Source: DASZHJ01 sp035507155 (GTDB lineage Bacteria; Pseudomonadota; Alphaproteobacteria; ATCC43930; CGMCC-115725). Taken from it: 64,000 nucleotides of DNA. Each line of letters begins with the position of its first letter. The stretch's first letter is position 1. The notes below the pieces were generated by a model. The model ran no database searches. It had not been told where the DNA came from and was given only the letters and a program-made list of their open reading frames with translations. The DNA is taken from assembly GCA_035507155.1 (NCBI GenBank), contig DATJOK010000163.1, forward strand, positions 15,058 to 79,057. The letters run 5' to 3'. The position numbers and the translations under genes are program-made. Shown here piece after piece: positions 32,926 to 41,797 of this stretch.

Positions 32926-33489
32926 TCAAACGACGTCGAAGCGGGCCGGCTGAAGGTAGATCGTCAGCGCGAGCAGGATGTCCACGTCCTCTCCGTTCGC
33001 GGCGAGCGGCACCAGCAGGCGCTCCACCTGCAGAAAGTCCTTGGTGACGTGGTAGGGCGGCGAGCCCTTGAGGTAGCCGATCTCGCCGCGCTCGACCGAG
33101 GTCACATACTGGGCGTGCGACACCGAGCTCAGGAACTGCTCGTGCGCTTCGTCGAGCCACCGGCCGGTGAAGTCGCGGCCCATCACGTTCACCTGCTCGG
33201 TGCCGACCAGCCGATAGCGAAAGCGCAGGGGATCGCGGCGGACGTCCATCATCCAGATCCAGCGCAGCAGCGGAACCAGATCACAGGGATCGATGTGCTG
33301 TCGGCCCGGAAGGCCGCCGCCGGGAGGATGCACCGAACGCCAGTAGTCATGGAGATGGCGCAGGCGCGGATCCGCATTTGCCGGAAGCGCGGACGCGAGC
33401 ACCGTCGCCGGCGCACGCGTCGTCTCGGTCTTCTGTTGCCAATTCGAAGAGATCACGGATCTGCGGACTTCCGATGTACATACCATCAT
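32926..33489 (-). CDS. PAS_5-type PAS domain protein
   Basis: 187 residues; single PAS-like domain of the PAS_5 family common in Rhodospirillales: DPRLRHLHDYWRSVHPPGGGLPGRQHIDP, LVPLLRWIWMMDVRRDPLRFRYRLVGTE, then GYLKGSPPYHVTKDFLQVERLLVPLA. No output domain is attached, so it is a stand-alone sensor or ligand binder. The gap to the divergent molybdoenzyme gene (124 bases) contains the promoters of both. Confidence 0.8.
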   Translation of the reverse strand: MMVCTSEVRRSVISSNWQQKTETTRAPATVLASALPANADPRLRHLHDYWRSVHPPGGGLPGRQHIDPCDLVPLLRWIWMMDVRRDPLRFRYRLVGTEQVNVMGRDFTGRWLDEAHEQFLSSVSHAQYVTSVERGEIGYLKGSPPYHVTKDFLQVERLLVPLAANGEDVDILLALTIYLQPARFDVV

Positions 33490-33613
33490 AAGTTGTAATT
33501 CCTGAACTATCCATTAAACCCGATACGCGTGGCGGTCCATCGCACTAGCCAAGCCCATGCCCGGCGGATTAGAAAGCGAGGTGACCTAGAAACCCCCTGA
33601 AACAGGCGACTTG

Positions 33614-35950
33614 ATGGGCGAATTCGGCTTTGGCCAACCGGTCAGGCGCAAGGAGGATCCGCGCTTTCTGATGGGGCGCGGACGGTTCATCGACGACCGG
33701 CGCGAGCCCGGAGAGCTGCACGCCTATCTCGTGCGCTCGCCCCATGCCCATGCGCGCATCCTCGCCATCGATGCGGCGGAGGCGCGAGCGGTGCCGGGCG
33801 TGCTCGGCGTCTTCTCCGGCGCCGACCTTGCCGCCGACGGCATCGGCGGCATCCCCTGCGAGTTCAAGACACTGAAGCTCGGCGTCTCCGGCATCGCGGA
33901 CTGCGCGATGGTGCGGCCGCACTTCCCCGCTCTCGCGCAAGAGCGCGTGCGTTTCGTCGGCGAGGCGGTGGCGCTGGTGGTGGCGGAAAGCCGCGACGCC
34001 GCCAAGGACGCCGCCGAGCTGGTCATGGTCGATTACGATCCGCTGCCGGCGGTGATCGCCACCGCGGAAGCCGCGGCGCCCGAAGCAACGCAGATCTGGG
34101 ACGCGGCGCCGCGCAACACTGCCTTCGTCTGGGAAGGCGGCGACCGCGAGGGCGCCGAGGCCGGCTTCGCGCGGGCGGCGCGCGTCGCCCGCATCGAGAC
34201 CGTCAACAATCGTGTGGTGATCGCGGCGATGGAGACGCGCGGCGCTCTCGGCCTCCACGACGCCGCCACCGGTCGTCTCACCCTTCATACCGTGACGCAG
34301 ATGCCGCACGGGCTGAAGCACGAGCTCGCCCATGTCTTCCATCTGCCGGAAGAGCGGATCCGCGTCGTCGTCGGCGACGTTGGCGGCGGGTTCGGCGCCA
34401 AGAACTCGCTCTATCCCGAGCACGTGCTGGTGCTCTGGGCGGCCCGCAAGCTCGGCCGGCCGGTCCGCTGGATGGGCGAGCGCAGCGAGGCATTCCTCGG
34501 CGACTACATGGGTCGCGACAATGTGAGCCTGGGCGAGCTCGCCTTCGACGATGCCGGCCGCATCCTGGCGCTTCGCGTCACCACCACTGCCAATCTCGGC
34601 GCCTATCTTGCGCCGGAAGGTCCGCTCTCCCCCACCAGCAACACGCCGGCGCTCGCCGGCGTCTATCGCATCCCGGCGATCCACGTCACCGTCACCGGCG
34701 TCTTCACCAACACCGTTCCGACCGACGTCTATCGCGGCGCCGGCCGCCCGGAGGCCATCTACCTGCTGGAGCGGCTGATCGAGGCCGCCGCCCGCGAGCT
34801 CGGCATGGATGCGCTCGAGCTCAGGCGTCGCAATCTCCTGGCGCCTTCCGAGATGCCGTACAAGACCTCCCTCGGCCTCGTCTATGACAGCGGCGAGTTC
34901 GAGCGCGTGCTGGACGCGGCGCTGGCGCGCGCCGGCTGGAGCGAGTTCGCGGCCCGCCGGCAGGAATCGGAACGTCTCGGCAAGCGGCGCGGCATCGGGT
35001 TCTCGCACTATGTGGAGCGCGTCGCCGGCGCCTGGGCGGAGACTTCCAACATCGAGATCACCCGCGAGGGCCGCGCCGTCGCCTATCTTGGCGCGATGTC
35101 GAACGGCCAGGGTCATGAGACCGCCTTCGCGCAGCTGGTCGCCGACCGTCTCGGGCTCGGCATCGACGAGGTGGAGGTGGTGGAAGGCGATACCGACCGC
35201 GTTGCCACCGGCCACGGCACCGGCGGCTCCGCGTCGCTCGGCATCGCGGGCGCCGCCCTCGACGCCGCGGTGATCCGGGTGATCGAGCGCGCCAAGACGA
35301 TCGCCAGTGAGCTCCTGGAGACGGCGACCGCCGACATCGAATTCGTCGACGGTCGCTTCGTGGTCGCCGGCACCGATCGAAGCGTTCCGCTCAAGGAAGT
35401 GGCGCGCCAGGCTTTCGAGCAGCGCTTCGTGGCGCCCGGCCGCAAGCCCGGCCTCGCCGAGAGCGGCGACTATCGCCCGAAGACGCCGACCTTCCCCAAC
35501 GGCTGCCACGTCGCCGAGGTCGAGATCGATCCGGAGACCGGCGCCCTGCAGCTCCTGGCCTATACCATGGTGCACGATTTCGGCCGCGTGCTGAATCCGC
35601 TGCTGGTGGAGGGCCAGCTCCACGGCGGCGTTGCGCAGGGCCTGGGCCAGGCCGGCTTCGAGCGCGTTGTCCACGATCCGGACTCCGGCCAGCTCCTCAG
35701 CGGCTCCTTCATGGACTACTGCGTGCCGCGCGCCGCGGATTTGCCCGACCTCGTCTTCGTCGAGCGCTCGACGCCCTCGCCCAGCAATCCGCTCGGCATC
35801 AAGGGCTGCGGCGAGGCGGGCGCCGCCGGCGCGCCGCCCGCGCTCATCAATGCGATCCTCGATGCGCTGGCGCCGCTCGGCGTCACCGACATCGAGATGC
35901 CGGCGACGCCGGAGCGGATCTGGCACGCGATCCAGGCGGCGAAGCGCTGA
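33614..35950 (+). CDS. Xanthine dehydrogenase/CoxL-family molybdenum hydroxylase large subunit (orphan)
   Basis: 778 residues. Molybdopterin-cytosine-dinucleotide-binding subunit of a hydroxylase. Matches: VRRKEDPRFLMGRGRFIDD start, GDVGGGFGAKNSLYPEHVL, VDVYRGAGRPEAIYLLERL-type loop (as TDVYRGAGRPEA, typical of CoxL-like form II enzymes rather than true CO dehydrogenase), GQGHETAFAQL, and the active-site Glu in GIKGCGEAGAAGAPPALINA. A working enzyme also needs FAD and [2Fe-2S] subunits; neither is adjacent. It is followed nine bases on by a HAD hydrolase. Substrate unknown. Confidence 0.9.
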   Translation: MGEFGFGQPVRRKEDPRFLMGRGRFIDDRREPGELHAYLVRSPHAHARILAIDAAEARAVPGVLGVFSGADLAADGIGGIPCEFKTLKLGVSGIADCAMVRPHFPALAQERVRFVGEAVALVVAESRDAAKDAAELVMVDYDPLPAVIATAEAAAPEATQIWDAAPRNTAFVWEGGDREGAEAGFARAARVARIETVNNRVVIAAMETRGALGLHDAATGRLTLHTVTQMPHGLKHELAHVFHLPEERIRVVVGDVGGGFGAKNSLYPEHVLVLWAARKLGRPVRWMGERSEAFLGDYMGRDNVSLGELAFDDAGRILALRVTTTANLGAYLAPEGPLSPTSNTPALAGVYRIPAIHVTVTGVFTNTVPTDVYRGAGRPEAIYLLERLIEAAARELGMDALELRRRNLLAPSEMPYKTSLGLVYDSGEFERVLDAALARAGWSEFAARRQESERLGKRRGIGFSHYVERVAGAWAETSNIEITREGRAVAYLGAMSNGQGHETAFAQLVADRLGLGIDEVEVVEGDTDRVATGHGTGGSASLGIAGAALDAAVIRVIERAKTIASELLETATADIEFVDGRFVVAGTDRSVPLKEVARQAFEQRFVAPGRKPGLAESGDYRPKTPTFPNGCHVAEVEIDPETGALQLLAYTMVHDFGRVLNPLLVEGQLHGGVAQGLGQAGFERVVHDPDSGQLLSGSFMDYCVPRAADLPDLVFVERSTPSPSNPLGIKGCGEAGAAGAPPALINAILDALAPLGVTDIEMPATPERIWHAIQAAKR

Positions 35951-35959
35951 GCGCCCGCG

Positions 35960-36598
35960 ATGGCAACCCGGTACGCCGCCGTTCTCTTCGATCTGCTGAG
36001 TGGCCTCCTCGATTCCTGGACGCTTTGGGACAGGGTCGCCGGCAGTCGGGAGGCGGGCCGCACCTGGCGCGGCGCCTACCTCCGGCTCACCTACCGCACA
36101 GGCGCCTATCAGCCCTATGAGAAGCTGGTCGCCGACGCGGCGGAGGAAGTCGGCCTGCCGCGGTCCCTGGCCGGCCGCCTCGCCACGCGCTACGGCGAGA
36201 TCAAGCCCTGGCCGGAGGTCGGCGAGGTCCTGGGCCAGCTCAAGCAGCGCGTGCCGCTGGCGGTGGTGACGAACTGCTCGGAGGCGCTCGGTCGGCGCGC
36301 CATCGCCGCCACCGGCATCGACTTCGACGTGGTCGTGATCGCGGAGCGCGCCGGCTTCTACAAGCCGGATCCCCGCCCCTACCGCCTGGCGCTCGAGGAG
36401 CTGGGACTACCGGCGGAGCGCTGCCTCTTCGTCGCCGGCTCCGCCTTCGATCTCCTGGGAACGGCGAAGGTGGGACTGCCCACCTTCTGGCACAATCGCG
36501 TCGGCCTCAGCGCCCCGCCCGGGGCGCCGAAGCCGATCGCCGAGCATCCGACGCTCCATCCGCTGCTCGAGACGGTTCTCGAGCCGGCCGCCGGCTGA
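35960..36598 (+). CDS. HAD-superfamily hydrolase (haloacid-dehalogenase type)
   Basis: 212 residues. Nucleophile motif I is present as AVLFDLLSGLLDSW (Asp about 11), the cap region is short and helical, motif II VVTNCSEALG, Lys motif AGFYKPDPRPYRLAL and motif IV FVAGSAFDLLGTAKVGLPTFWHNR. The second motif I Asp of phosphatases (DxD) is absent, as in L-2-haloacid dehalogenases, so dehalogenation or an unusual hydrolysis is more likely than phosphatase activity. Nine bases after the molybdenum hydroxylase gene, so probably co-transcribed. Confidence 0.82.
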   Translation: MATRYAAVLFDLLSGLLDSWTLWDRVAGSREAGRTWRGAYLRLTYRTGAYQPYEKLVADAAEEVGLPRSLAGRLATRYGEIKPWPEVGEVLGQLKQRVPLAVVTNCSEALGRRAIAATGIDFDVVVIAERAGFYKPDPRPYRLALEELGLPAERCLFVAGSAFDLLGTAKVGLPTFWHNRVGLSAPPGAPKPIAEHPTLHPLLETVLEPAAG

Positions 36599-36607
36599 GC
36601 GACGCGC

Positions 36608-38287
36608 TCAGCTCGCACGCACCTCGGCAAGGAAGCGATCGACCTCGCCCTTGAGCCTGGTCGCCTGGCCGCCGAGCTCGTCAGCACCGGTCAACACCTT
36701 TGAAGCGGACGAGCCGGTCTCGCTGGCGCCCTGGCTCACGCCCGCGATGTTGGCGGAAACCTCCTGGGTACCGCGCGAGGCTTCCTGAGTATTGCGGGTG
36801 ATCTCCTTGGTCGCGGCGCCCTGCTCCTCCACGGCCGAGGCGATCGAGCTCGAGACCTCGTTCACCTCGCCGATAGTGCTGCCGATCCGCTTGATCGCGG
36901 CGACCGCGGAGTTCGTGGCGCTCTGGATCGCCGCCACCTGGCCGGCGATCTCCTCGGTCGCCTTGCCAGTCTGGTTGGCGAGCGCCTTCACCTCGCTCGC
37001 CACCACCGCGAAGCCCTTGCCCGCCTCGCCGGCGCGCGCCGCCTCGATGGTGGCGTTGAGCGCCAGCAGGTTGGTCTGCGAGGCGACGTCGCTGATGAGG
37101 GACACCACCTCGCCGATCTTGGCGGCGGCGGTGGCGAGGCCCTGGATCATCTCGTCGGTCTCCCGCGTCTCGCCGACCGCGCGCTGAGCGATGCTCGCCG
37201 CGTGAGCGACCTGACGGCTGATCTCCGAGATCGAGGCCGAGAGCTCCTCCGCCGCGGAGGCGACGGTCTGAACGTTCGTCGAAGCCTCCTCGGAAGCGCC
37301 GGCCACCAGCGTCGAGCGACGGCTGGTCTCCTCCGCGGTCTTCTGCAGCTGACCGGCCATGCCGCGCATGTCCTGGGAGGCGGTTGAGACCGCGTCGACC
37401 ACGGCTTTCACGCGATGCTCGAAGTCATCGGCGAGCTTCATCGTGGCGGCGCGTCGATCCTGGGTAGCCTTCGCCTCCGCGGCCCGGCGATCCTCTTCCA
37501 TGCTCTCGATGCGCTGCGCGTTCTCGCGGAACACCGACAGCGACTTCGCCAGCGCGCCTACCTCGTCTCCACGCTCCACATAGGCAACGGTGATGGTCTT
37601 ATCGCCCTCGGCAAGACGCTGCATCGACCCGGTGATGACGCCGAGCGGCTTGGTGATGCTGCGGCCGAGGAGAAAGCAGAACGCGACGATCGCTGCCAGC
37701 GTGACGCCGATCAGCAGGCCGATGTGCACCACCTGGCTCCAGAAGATCGCGTCGATGTCGTCGATGTAGATGCCGGAGCCGATCATCCAGCCCCAGGGCT
37801 TGTATTCGAGCGCGTAGGAGATCTTGGGCAACGGATCGCCGCCGGCGCCGCGCGGATAGCGATAGGAGACGTAACCGCCGCCCGCCGCCGCCGCCGCCAT
37901 CAGCTCGCGACTGAAATACTTGCCGTCGGAGTCTCGGTTATCCAGCATGTTCTGGCCGACCACCTTCGGATTGGGGTGAACGAGGTTCACACCCTTGCTA
38001 TCGATCACGAAGATGTAGTCGTCATTGCCGAAGCGCAGGCTGCCCAGCGCCGCCTTGGCGCGCGCCATCGCGTCGGGCTGGGAGACCGCTCCGCTCTCCG
38101 CGAGCTTTCCCTCGGCCGCCACCACCTGCTGCGCGATGGTCACGATGTCGTGCACCTTGATCTTGCGATCCTCGACAAGGTTCTGCCGCAGTTCCATCAG
38201 CCCCATCGCGGCCACCGCGATGACGCCGACGATGAAGACGCCGATGGTGATGAGGAACTTGGTGGAAATGCGCAGATTGCCGAGCAT
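36608..38287 (-). CDS. Methyl-accepting chemotaxis protein with Cache sensor
   Basis: 559 residues. N-terminal membrane segment (FLITIGVFIVGVIAVAAMGL), a periplasmic single Cache (sCache_2) domain with NDDYIFVIDSKGVNLVHPNPKVVGQN and WGWMIGSGIYIDDID, a second membrane segment (about 190-210), HAMP (RSITKPLGVITGSMQRLAEGD), and the signalling domain whose hairpin tip reads EVVSLISDVASQTNLLALNATIEAARAGEAGKGFAVVASEVK. sCache_2 domains often bind short carboxylates. No chemotaxis kinase or flagellar genes are in the window. There is no C-terminal CheR-docking pentapeptide. Confidence 0.93.
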   Translation of the reverse strand: MLGNLRISTKFLITIGVFIVGVIAVAAMGLMELRQNLVEDRKIKVHDIVTIAQQVVAAEGKLAESGAVSQPDAMARAKAALGSLRFGNDDYIFVIDSKGVNLVHPNPKVVGQNMLDNRDSDGKYFSRELMAAAAAGGGYVSYRYPRGAGGDPLPKISYALEYKPWGWMIGSGIYIDDIDAIFWSQVVHIGLLIGVTLAAIVAFCFLLGRSITKPLGVITGSMQRLAEGDKTITVAYVERGDEVGALAKSLSVFRENAQRIESMEEDRRAAEAKATQDRRAATMKLADDFEHRVKAVVDAVSTASQDMRGMAGQLQKTAEETSRRSTLVAGASEEASTNVQTVASAAEELSASISEISRQVAHAASIAQRAVGETRETDEMIQGLATAAAKIGEVVSLISDVASQTNLLALNATIEAARAGEAGKGFAVVASEVKALANQTGKATEEIAGQVAAIQSATNSAVAAIKRIGSTIGEVNEVSSSIASAVEEQGAATKEITRNTQEASRGTQEVSANIAGVSQGASETGSSASKVLTGADELGGQATRLKGEVDRFLAEVRAS

Positions 38288-38700
38288 ACCGTCTTCTCCG
38301 AAGCCGAATTTGGGGTGCCGCCGCGAGGCGCGGATCGTCGGCTGTACGAAATAGAGGCAAAAGATGAAATTCGGATTACCCCGCGAGAATTGCCGCGCAC
38401 ATGCTCGCGTGTGCGTTCAGTACTGGGGCAGCCCATCATTCACCGACGATCAGGCGCAATGAATTACTATGAAATGTTGTAGGGGGCTGGGCGCGAGATG
38501 GCCCGGCTTTGCAACCTGGTCGGCGGGCCGCTAAGATCGTGACGATCGATCGGCCGACCCCCAAACAGCCGGGCGGCGGATTGGTCATCTGCTTCGGGGG
38601 AGGAGCGGGCAACGGCGCCAACGGAATGGTTGGTAGCCGCCTTCCGTATACGCGTGCGGATGGGCGGCATCGAGGCACGCGCGAGACAAGGGAGACGCCC
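38288..38700. other. Divergent intergenic region
   Basis: 413 bases between the chemoreceptor and a secreted protein, with no supported gene. It contains an inverted repeat CGCACA-N8-TGTGCG (38396-38415), the dyad GATCG-TGA-CGATC near 38537, and an AT-rich patch around 38455-38480. AAGGGAG just before 38701 serves the rightward gene. Confidence 0.45.
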
Positions 38701-39198
38701 ATGCTGCGTCAGGGATTGCTGGTTGCCGGTCTGATCGTAGGCATGCCTGCGTTGGCCTCGGCCCAGACCGTGCGGTCGGTGCTGCAGGATTATGGCTTGG
38801 TGGGCGTCTGGGCGGCCGATTGCGGGCGCGCCGCGGACAGCGGAAACCCGCATGCGAAATATACGCTCTCCCCCTCCGGCGACGGGCTGCTGTTCTCGCG
38901 GACCGGTGACGCCCGCAGCGATCGCATCTACGTCATCTACGGCGCCGAGCGGATGCGCGACGGCAGGTTGCTGCTCCATGAGCAGCGCCAGGAGGACGGT
39001 GCGATGTTCGATGTCGTGCTGGAGACGCGGCAGGGCCGGCTCCAAGTCTGGTCGACGCAGCCGCACGAACAGGATATTCCGATCAGAGACCCGGTCCTGG
39101 TGAGCGGAAAGCTGGAGACGCCGATGGCACGTTGCGACCGCCGATCGATGGATCCCGAGTACGGCGCTCAGCCGCAGATCACCCCCGCCTCGCACTGA
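38701..39198 (+). CDS. Secreted protein of unknown function
   Basis: 165 residues: signal peptide (GLLVAGLIVGMPALASAQ, cleavage near ASA-QT) then a compact beta-rich body starting DYGLVGVWAADCGRAADSGNP, with KYTLSPSGDGLLFSRTGD and DRIYVIYGAERMRDGRLLL. GLxGxWAADC at the start of the mature domain with a second Cys near the end (MARCDRR) suggests a small disulfide-linked beta barrel, similar to hypothetical periplasmic proteins of alphaproteobacteria. Function unknown. Confidence 0.68.
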   Translation: MLRQGLLVAGLIVGMPALASAQTVRSVLQDYGLVGVWAADCGRAADSGNPHAKYTLSPSGDGLLFSRTGDARSDRIYVIYGAERMRDGRLLLHEQRQEDGAMFDVVLETRQGRLQVWSTQPHEQDIPIRDPVLVSGKLETPMARCDRRSMDPEYGAQPQITPASH

Positions 39199-39232
39199 GG
39201 CATGCCGCAGCCGCTCAAGCGGCGGCGCGAGT

Positions 39233-40510
39233 TCAAGGTTCCGGGAGCCCGAAGATCTCCGCCGGACGGCTTAATCCGCGCACCGGATGGAATCCGAGCG
39301 AGAGCAGCGGACGCTGGCAGGCGCGAGCGAAATCCTCCGAGATCAGCAAAGGACGGTCGAGGCGCTTGGTGAGGCCCTCGAGCCGGCTGGTCAGATTGAC
39401 CGCGGGCCCGATGGCGGTGAAATCGAGGCGATCGGCGGCGCCGACATTGCCGTAGAACACCTCGCCCATGTGGAGCCCGACCCCCATATGGAGGGCGCTC
39501 TGGCCCTTGGCGGCGCGGCTCTGGCTCAGATCGGCAAGACGCAGGAGCCCTTCCTCGGCGGCGGCGAGCGCCGCTTCGGTCGCCTCTCCGGCATCGCGCC
39601 GGCTCACGTCGAAGATCGCCAGGACGCCATCGCCGATGAATTTCAGGATCTCACCGCCGCGCGCGAAGATCGGCTGGCTCACCGCCTCGAAGTAGTCGTC
39701 GAGCAGCGAGATCAGCTCCTCTCCCGGCAGCCGGTCCGAGAGGCCGGTGAAGCCGCGCAGGTCGGTCGCCATCAGGATCGCCTGCAGGCGGTCGCCATGT
39801 CCGCGATGGATCTGCCCGTCCAGGACCCGCCGGCCGATGGTGCGACCGAGATAGGTGTCGAGCACTCCGCTGGCGACTCTCCGCATGAAAGCGGCATCCG
39901 CCACCGCGCCAAGCACCGGCAGTAGCTTGACGAGAACGTCGATGTTGGCGTCGGAAAATCCGCCGGGCCGATCGGTGGCCCAGGTGATCGCCTGGTTGTT
40001 GTTGTTGAAGAGCGTCAGCGGGCAGGCGAAATAGCCGGTGGCCCCCTCGCTGCGCAGCCGGCCCAGCATCGGAAAGGCGGCGATCGCCGCGCGGTCCTTG
40101 TCCCCCTCCAGCGAATAATGGACGGTGACGCCCTGCTCGATGACGGCACGGATCGGGCTCACCAGATAATCCGCGGTCTCGCGAATGCCGTGGAGAACGC
40201 GGAATTCCTCAACGAGGGCGCGGTCGCGCCACCATCGATAGGCGTAGCCCTGATATTGCGGATGCAGCGTCGGCGTCGAGAAGGTGGCGCGCCACAGCGG
40301 CACGTCCTGCCCCACCAGACGCCAGCAGAGCTGGTCGAAGCGCTCGCCGCCCGCACGGGGATTGCGCCGGTCCGAGAGCAGCCACTCGCCGATGTCGTCG
40401 CAGGCCACCGGGTGACCGATGCCGGCATGCTGGCTGATGAAGGTGAACAGCTCGGCGGGATTGCTCACCGCCGCATGAGCGCGGATTCCGTTGGGTTCGT
40501 TAATCGCCAT
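39233..40510 (-). CDS. Class III adenylate/guanylate cyclase
   Basis: 425 residues. The C-terminal cyclase domain keeps its catalytic residues: metal Asp in MATDLRGFTGLSD, Lys-Phe-x-Gly-Asp in EILKFIGDGVLAIF (substrate Lys and second metal Asp), and GPAVNLTSRLEGLTK (transition-state Asn and Arg). The N-terminal 220 residues hold QYQGYAYRWWRD, VEEFRVLHGIRETADYLVSPI and a GAF-like stretch FACPLTLFNNNNQAITWAT; this layout is common in cyclases of rhizobia and relatives. Soluble, no membrane segment. Product cAMP is likely but not proved. Confidence 0.9.
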   Translation of the reverse strand: MAINEPNGIRAHAAVSNPAELFTFISQHAGIGHPVACDDIGEWLLSDRRNPRAGGERFDQLCWRLVGQDVPLWRATFSTPTLHPQYQGYAYRWWRDRALVEEFRVLHGIRETADYLVSPIRAVIEQGVTVHYSLEGDKDRAAIAAFPMLGRLRSEGATGYFACPLTLFNNNNQAITWATDRPGGFSDANIDVLVKLLPVLGAVADAAFMRRVASGVLDTYLGRTIGRRVLDGQIHRGHGDRLQAILMATDLRGFTGLSDRLPGEELISLLDDYFEAVSQPIFARGGEILKFIGDGVLAIFDVSRRDAGEATEAALAAAEEGLLRLADLSQSRAAKGQSALHMGVGLHMGEVFYGNVGAADRLDFTAIGPAVNLTSRLEGLTKRLDRPLLISEDFARACQRPLLSLGFHPVRGLSRPAEIFGLPEP

Positions 40511-40560
40511 GGCCGGAGCCTAGACGGAGACCACGGCGACCGCGAGTCCGACGGACGCCG

Positions 40561-41721
40561 TCACGCGTAGACGCGGCCATAGAGCTCGACGATCTCTTCG
40601 GCCGTCGGCACGCGCGGGTTGTTGCCGGGCGAGCCCGAGGCCAGCGCCTGGCTCGCCATCGTGGGCATCAGCTCGCGGTAGCGCTTCTCGTCGATGCCGT
40701 AGTCCTTGGGCGTCGGCACCCTGAGATCGGCGTTGAGGCCGCGGAGCTCGTCGAGGAGCCGCGCCACCGCCGACTGGTTCCCCTCGCCCTCCGCCGCGAT
40801 CCCCATGGCCCGCGCGCAGTCCGCATAGCGCTCGAGCGCCGCCGGCGCCGAGAAGGCGGTGATCTCCGGCAGCAGCATCGCGTTCGAGAGTCCGTGCGGC
40901 ACGTGGAAGAAGGCGCCGATCGGCCGGCTCATGCCGTGCACCAGGCAGACGCTGGAATTCGAGAACGCCATCCCCGCCTGCATCGAGCCCAGCATCATCG
41001 CCTCCCGCGCTTTGCGATTGTCGGGCTCGCGGCAGGCGGTGCGGAGGTTGCGGGCGATGAGCGCCATCGCGCTTCTGGCGACGCCGTCGGTGAAGGGGCT
41101 CGCGCGCTTGCTGACATAGGCCTCGATGGCATGGGTCAGGCTGTCGATCCCGGTGTCCGCGGTGAGGCGCCAGGGCTTGCTGAGGGTGAGCTCGTAATCG
41201 ACGATCGCCGCCGCCGGACAGCAGGCGAGCCCCATGATCAGCATCTTCTCGTCGCGCTCGGTATCGGTGATGACGGTGAAGCGGGTCACCTCGGAGCCGG
41301 TGCCGGCGGTGGTGGGGATCGCCACCAGCGGCAGCCCCGCCTTCGGGATCTCGTTCGGCACCTTGTAGTCGCGCATCTTGCCGCCATTGGCGGCGAGCAC
41401 CGAGATCGCCTTGGCGGTGTCGATTGGACTGCCGCCGCCAAGCGCCAGCAACCCGTCATGGTCGCCCTCGGCGAGAAACTTCGCGCCTGCCTCTACCACC
41501 GTATCGGTCGGATCCGGCACTGTGTCGGCGTAGACGCGCCACTTCACCTTCGCCTGGTCCAGCCGATCGGTGAGCTTCGCCAGCAGGCCCGAGCTCTCCA
41601 TGAAGCGATCGGTGACGATCAGCGGCCGCTTGATGCCGAGACGGGCGAGCAGGCTCCCCACCTCGCCGAGGGCGCCGCCGCCAATCTGCAGCAGGCGCGG
41701 CATGGTGATCGTCGCGACCAT
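40561..41721 (-). CDS. Iron-containing (type III) alcohol dehydrogenase
   Basis: 386 residues, NAD(P)-dependent oxidoreductase for alcohols or aldehydes. Nucleotide motif LLALGGGSPIDTAKAISVLA, GTGSEVTRFTVIT, and metal ligands in the pattern D...H-x3-H...H: ADTGIDSLTHAIEAY (His about 200) and VHGMSRPIGAFFHVPHGLSNAML (two His). Substrate unclear; related to lactaldehyde, butanol and 1,3-propanediol dehydrogenases. Its start codon is preceded by a leader with competing hairpins that involve the ribosome site. Confidence 0.9.
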   Translation of the reverse strand: MVATITMPRLLQIGGGALGEVGSLLARLGIKRPLIVTDRFMESSGLLAKLTDRLDQAKVKWRVYADTVPDPTDTVVEAGAKFLAEGDHDGLLALGGGSPIDTAKAISVLAANGGKMRDYKVPNEIPKAGLPLVAIPTTAGTGSEVTRFTVITDTERDEKMLIMGLACCPAAAIVDYELTLSKPWRLTADTGIDSLTHAIEAYVSKRASPFTDGVARSAMALIARNLRTACREPDNRKAREAMMLGSMQAGMAFSNSSVCLVHGMSRPIGAFFHVPHGLSNAMLLPEITAFSAPAALERYADCARAMGIAAEGEGNQSAVARLLDELRGLNADLRVPTPKDYGIDEKRYRELMPTMASQALASGSPGNNPRVPTAEEIVELYGRVYA

Positions 41722-41797
41722 GTTATGTCTCCCGCGTTACGCGGGCGGCGAGGGTTGGTATGGCAGCTCGCCGCCCGCGGAAAATAACTGCGGGAGA
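41722..41797 (-). promoter_or_regulatory. Leader of the alcohol dehydrogenase gene with competing RNA hairpins
   Basis: On the minus strand this 76-base gap contains the ribosome site GCGGGAG (41735-41729). It can pair with an exact upstream complement CTCCCGC (41796-41790), or as CGCGGG with CCCGCG at 41745-41740 in a tight hairpin with loop TAA. The latter segment is also part of a perfect 12-base stem (41767-41778 with 41741-41752, loop of 14). Forming the long stem frees the ribosome site from the local hairpin. The layout suits translational control or a palindromic repeat element; no known riboswitch was recognised. Confidence 0.45.

Noticed and set aside
33569..35926. 785-codon open frame on the minus strand
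   Set aside because: Shadow of the molybdenum hydroxylase gene; low-complexity translation without family features.
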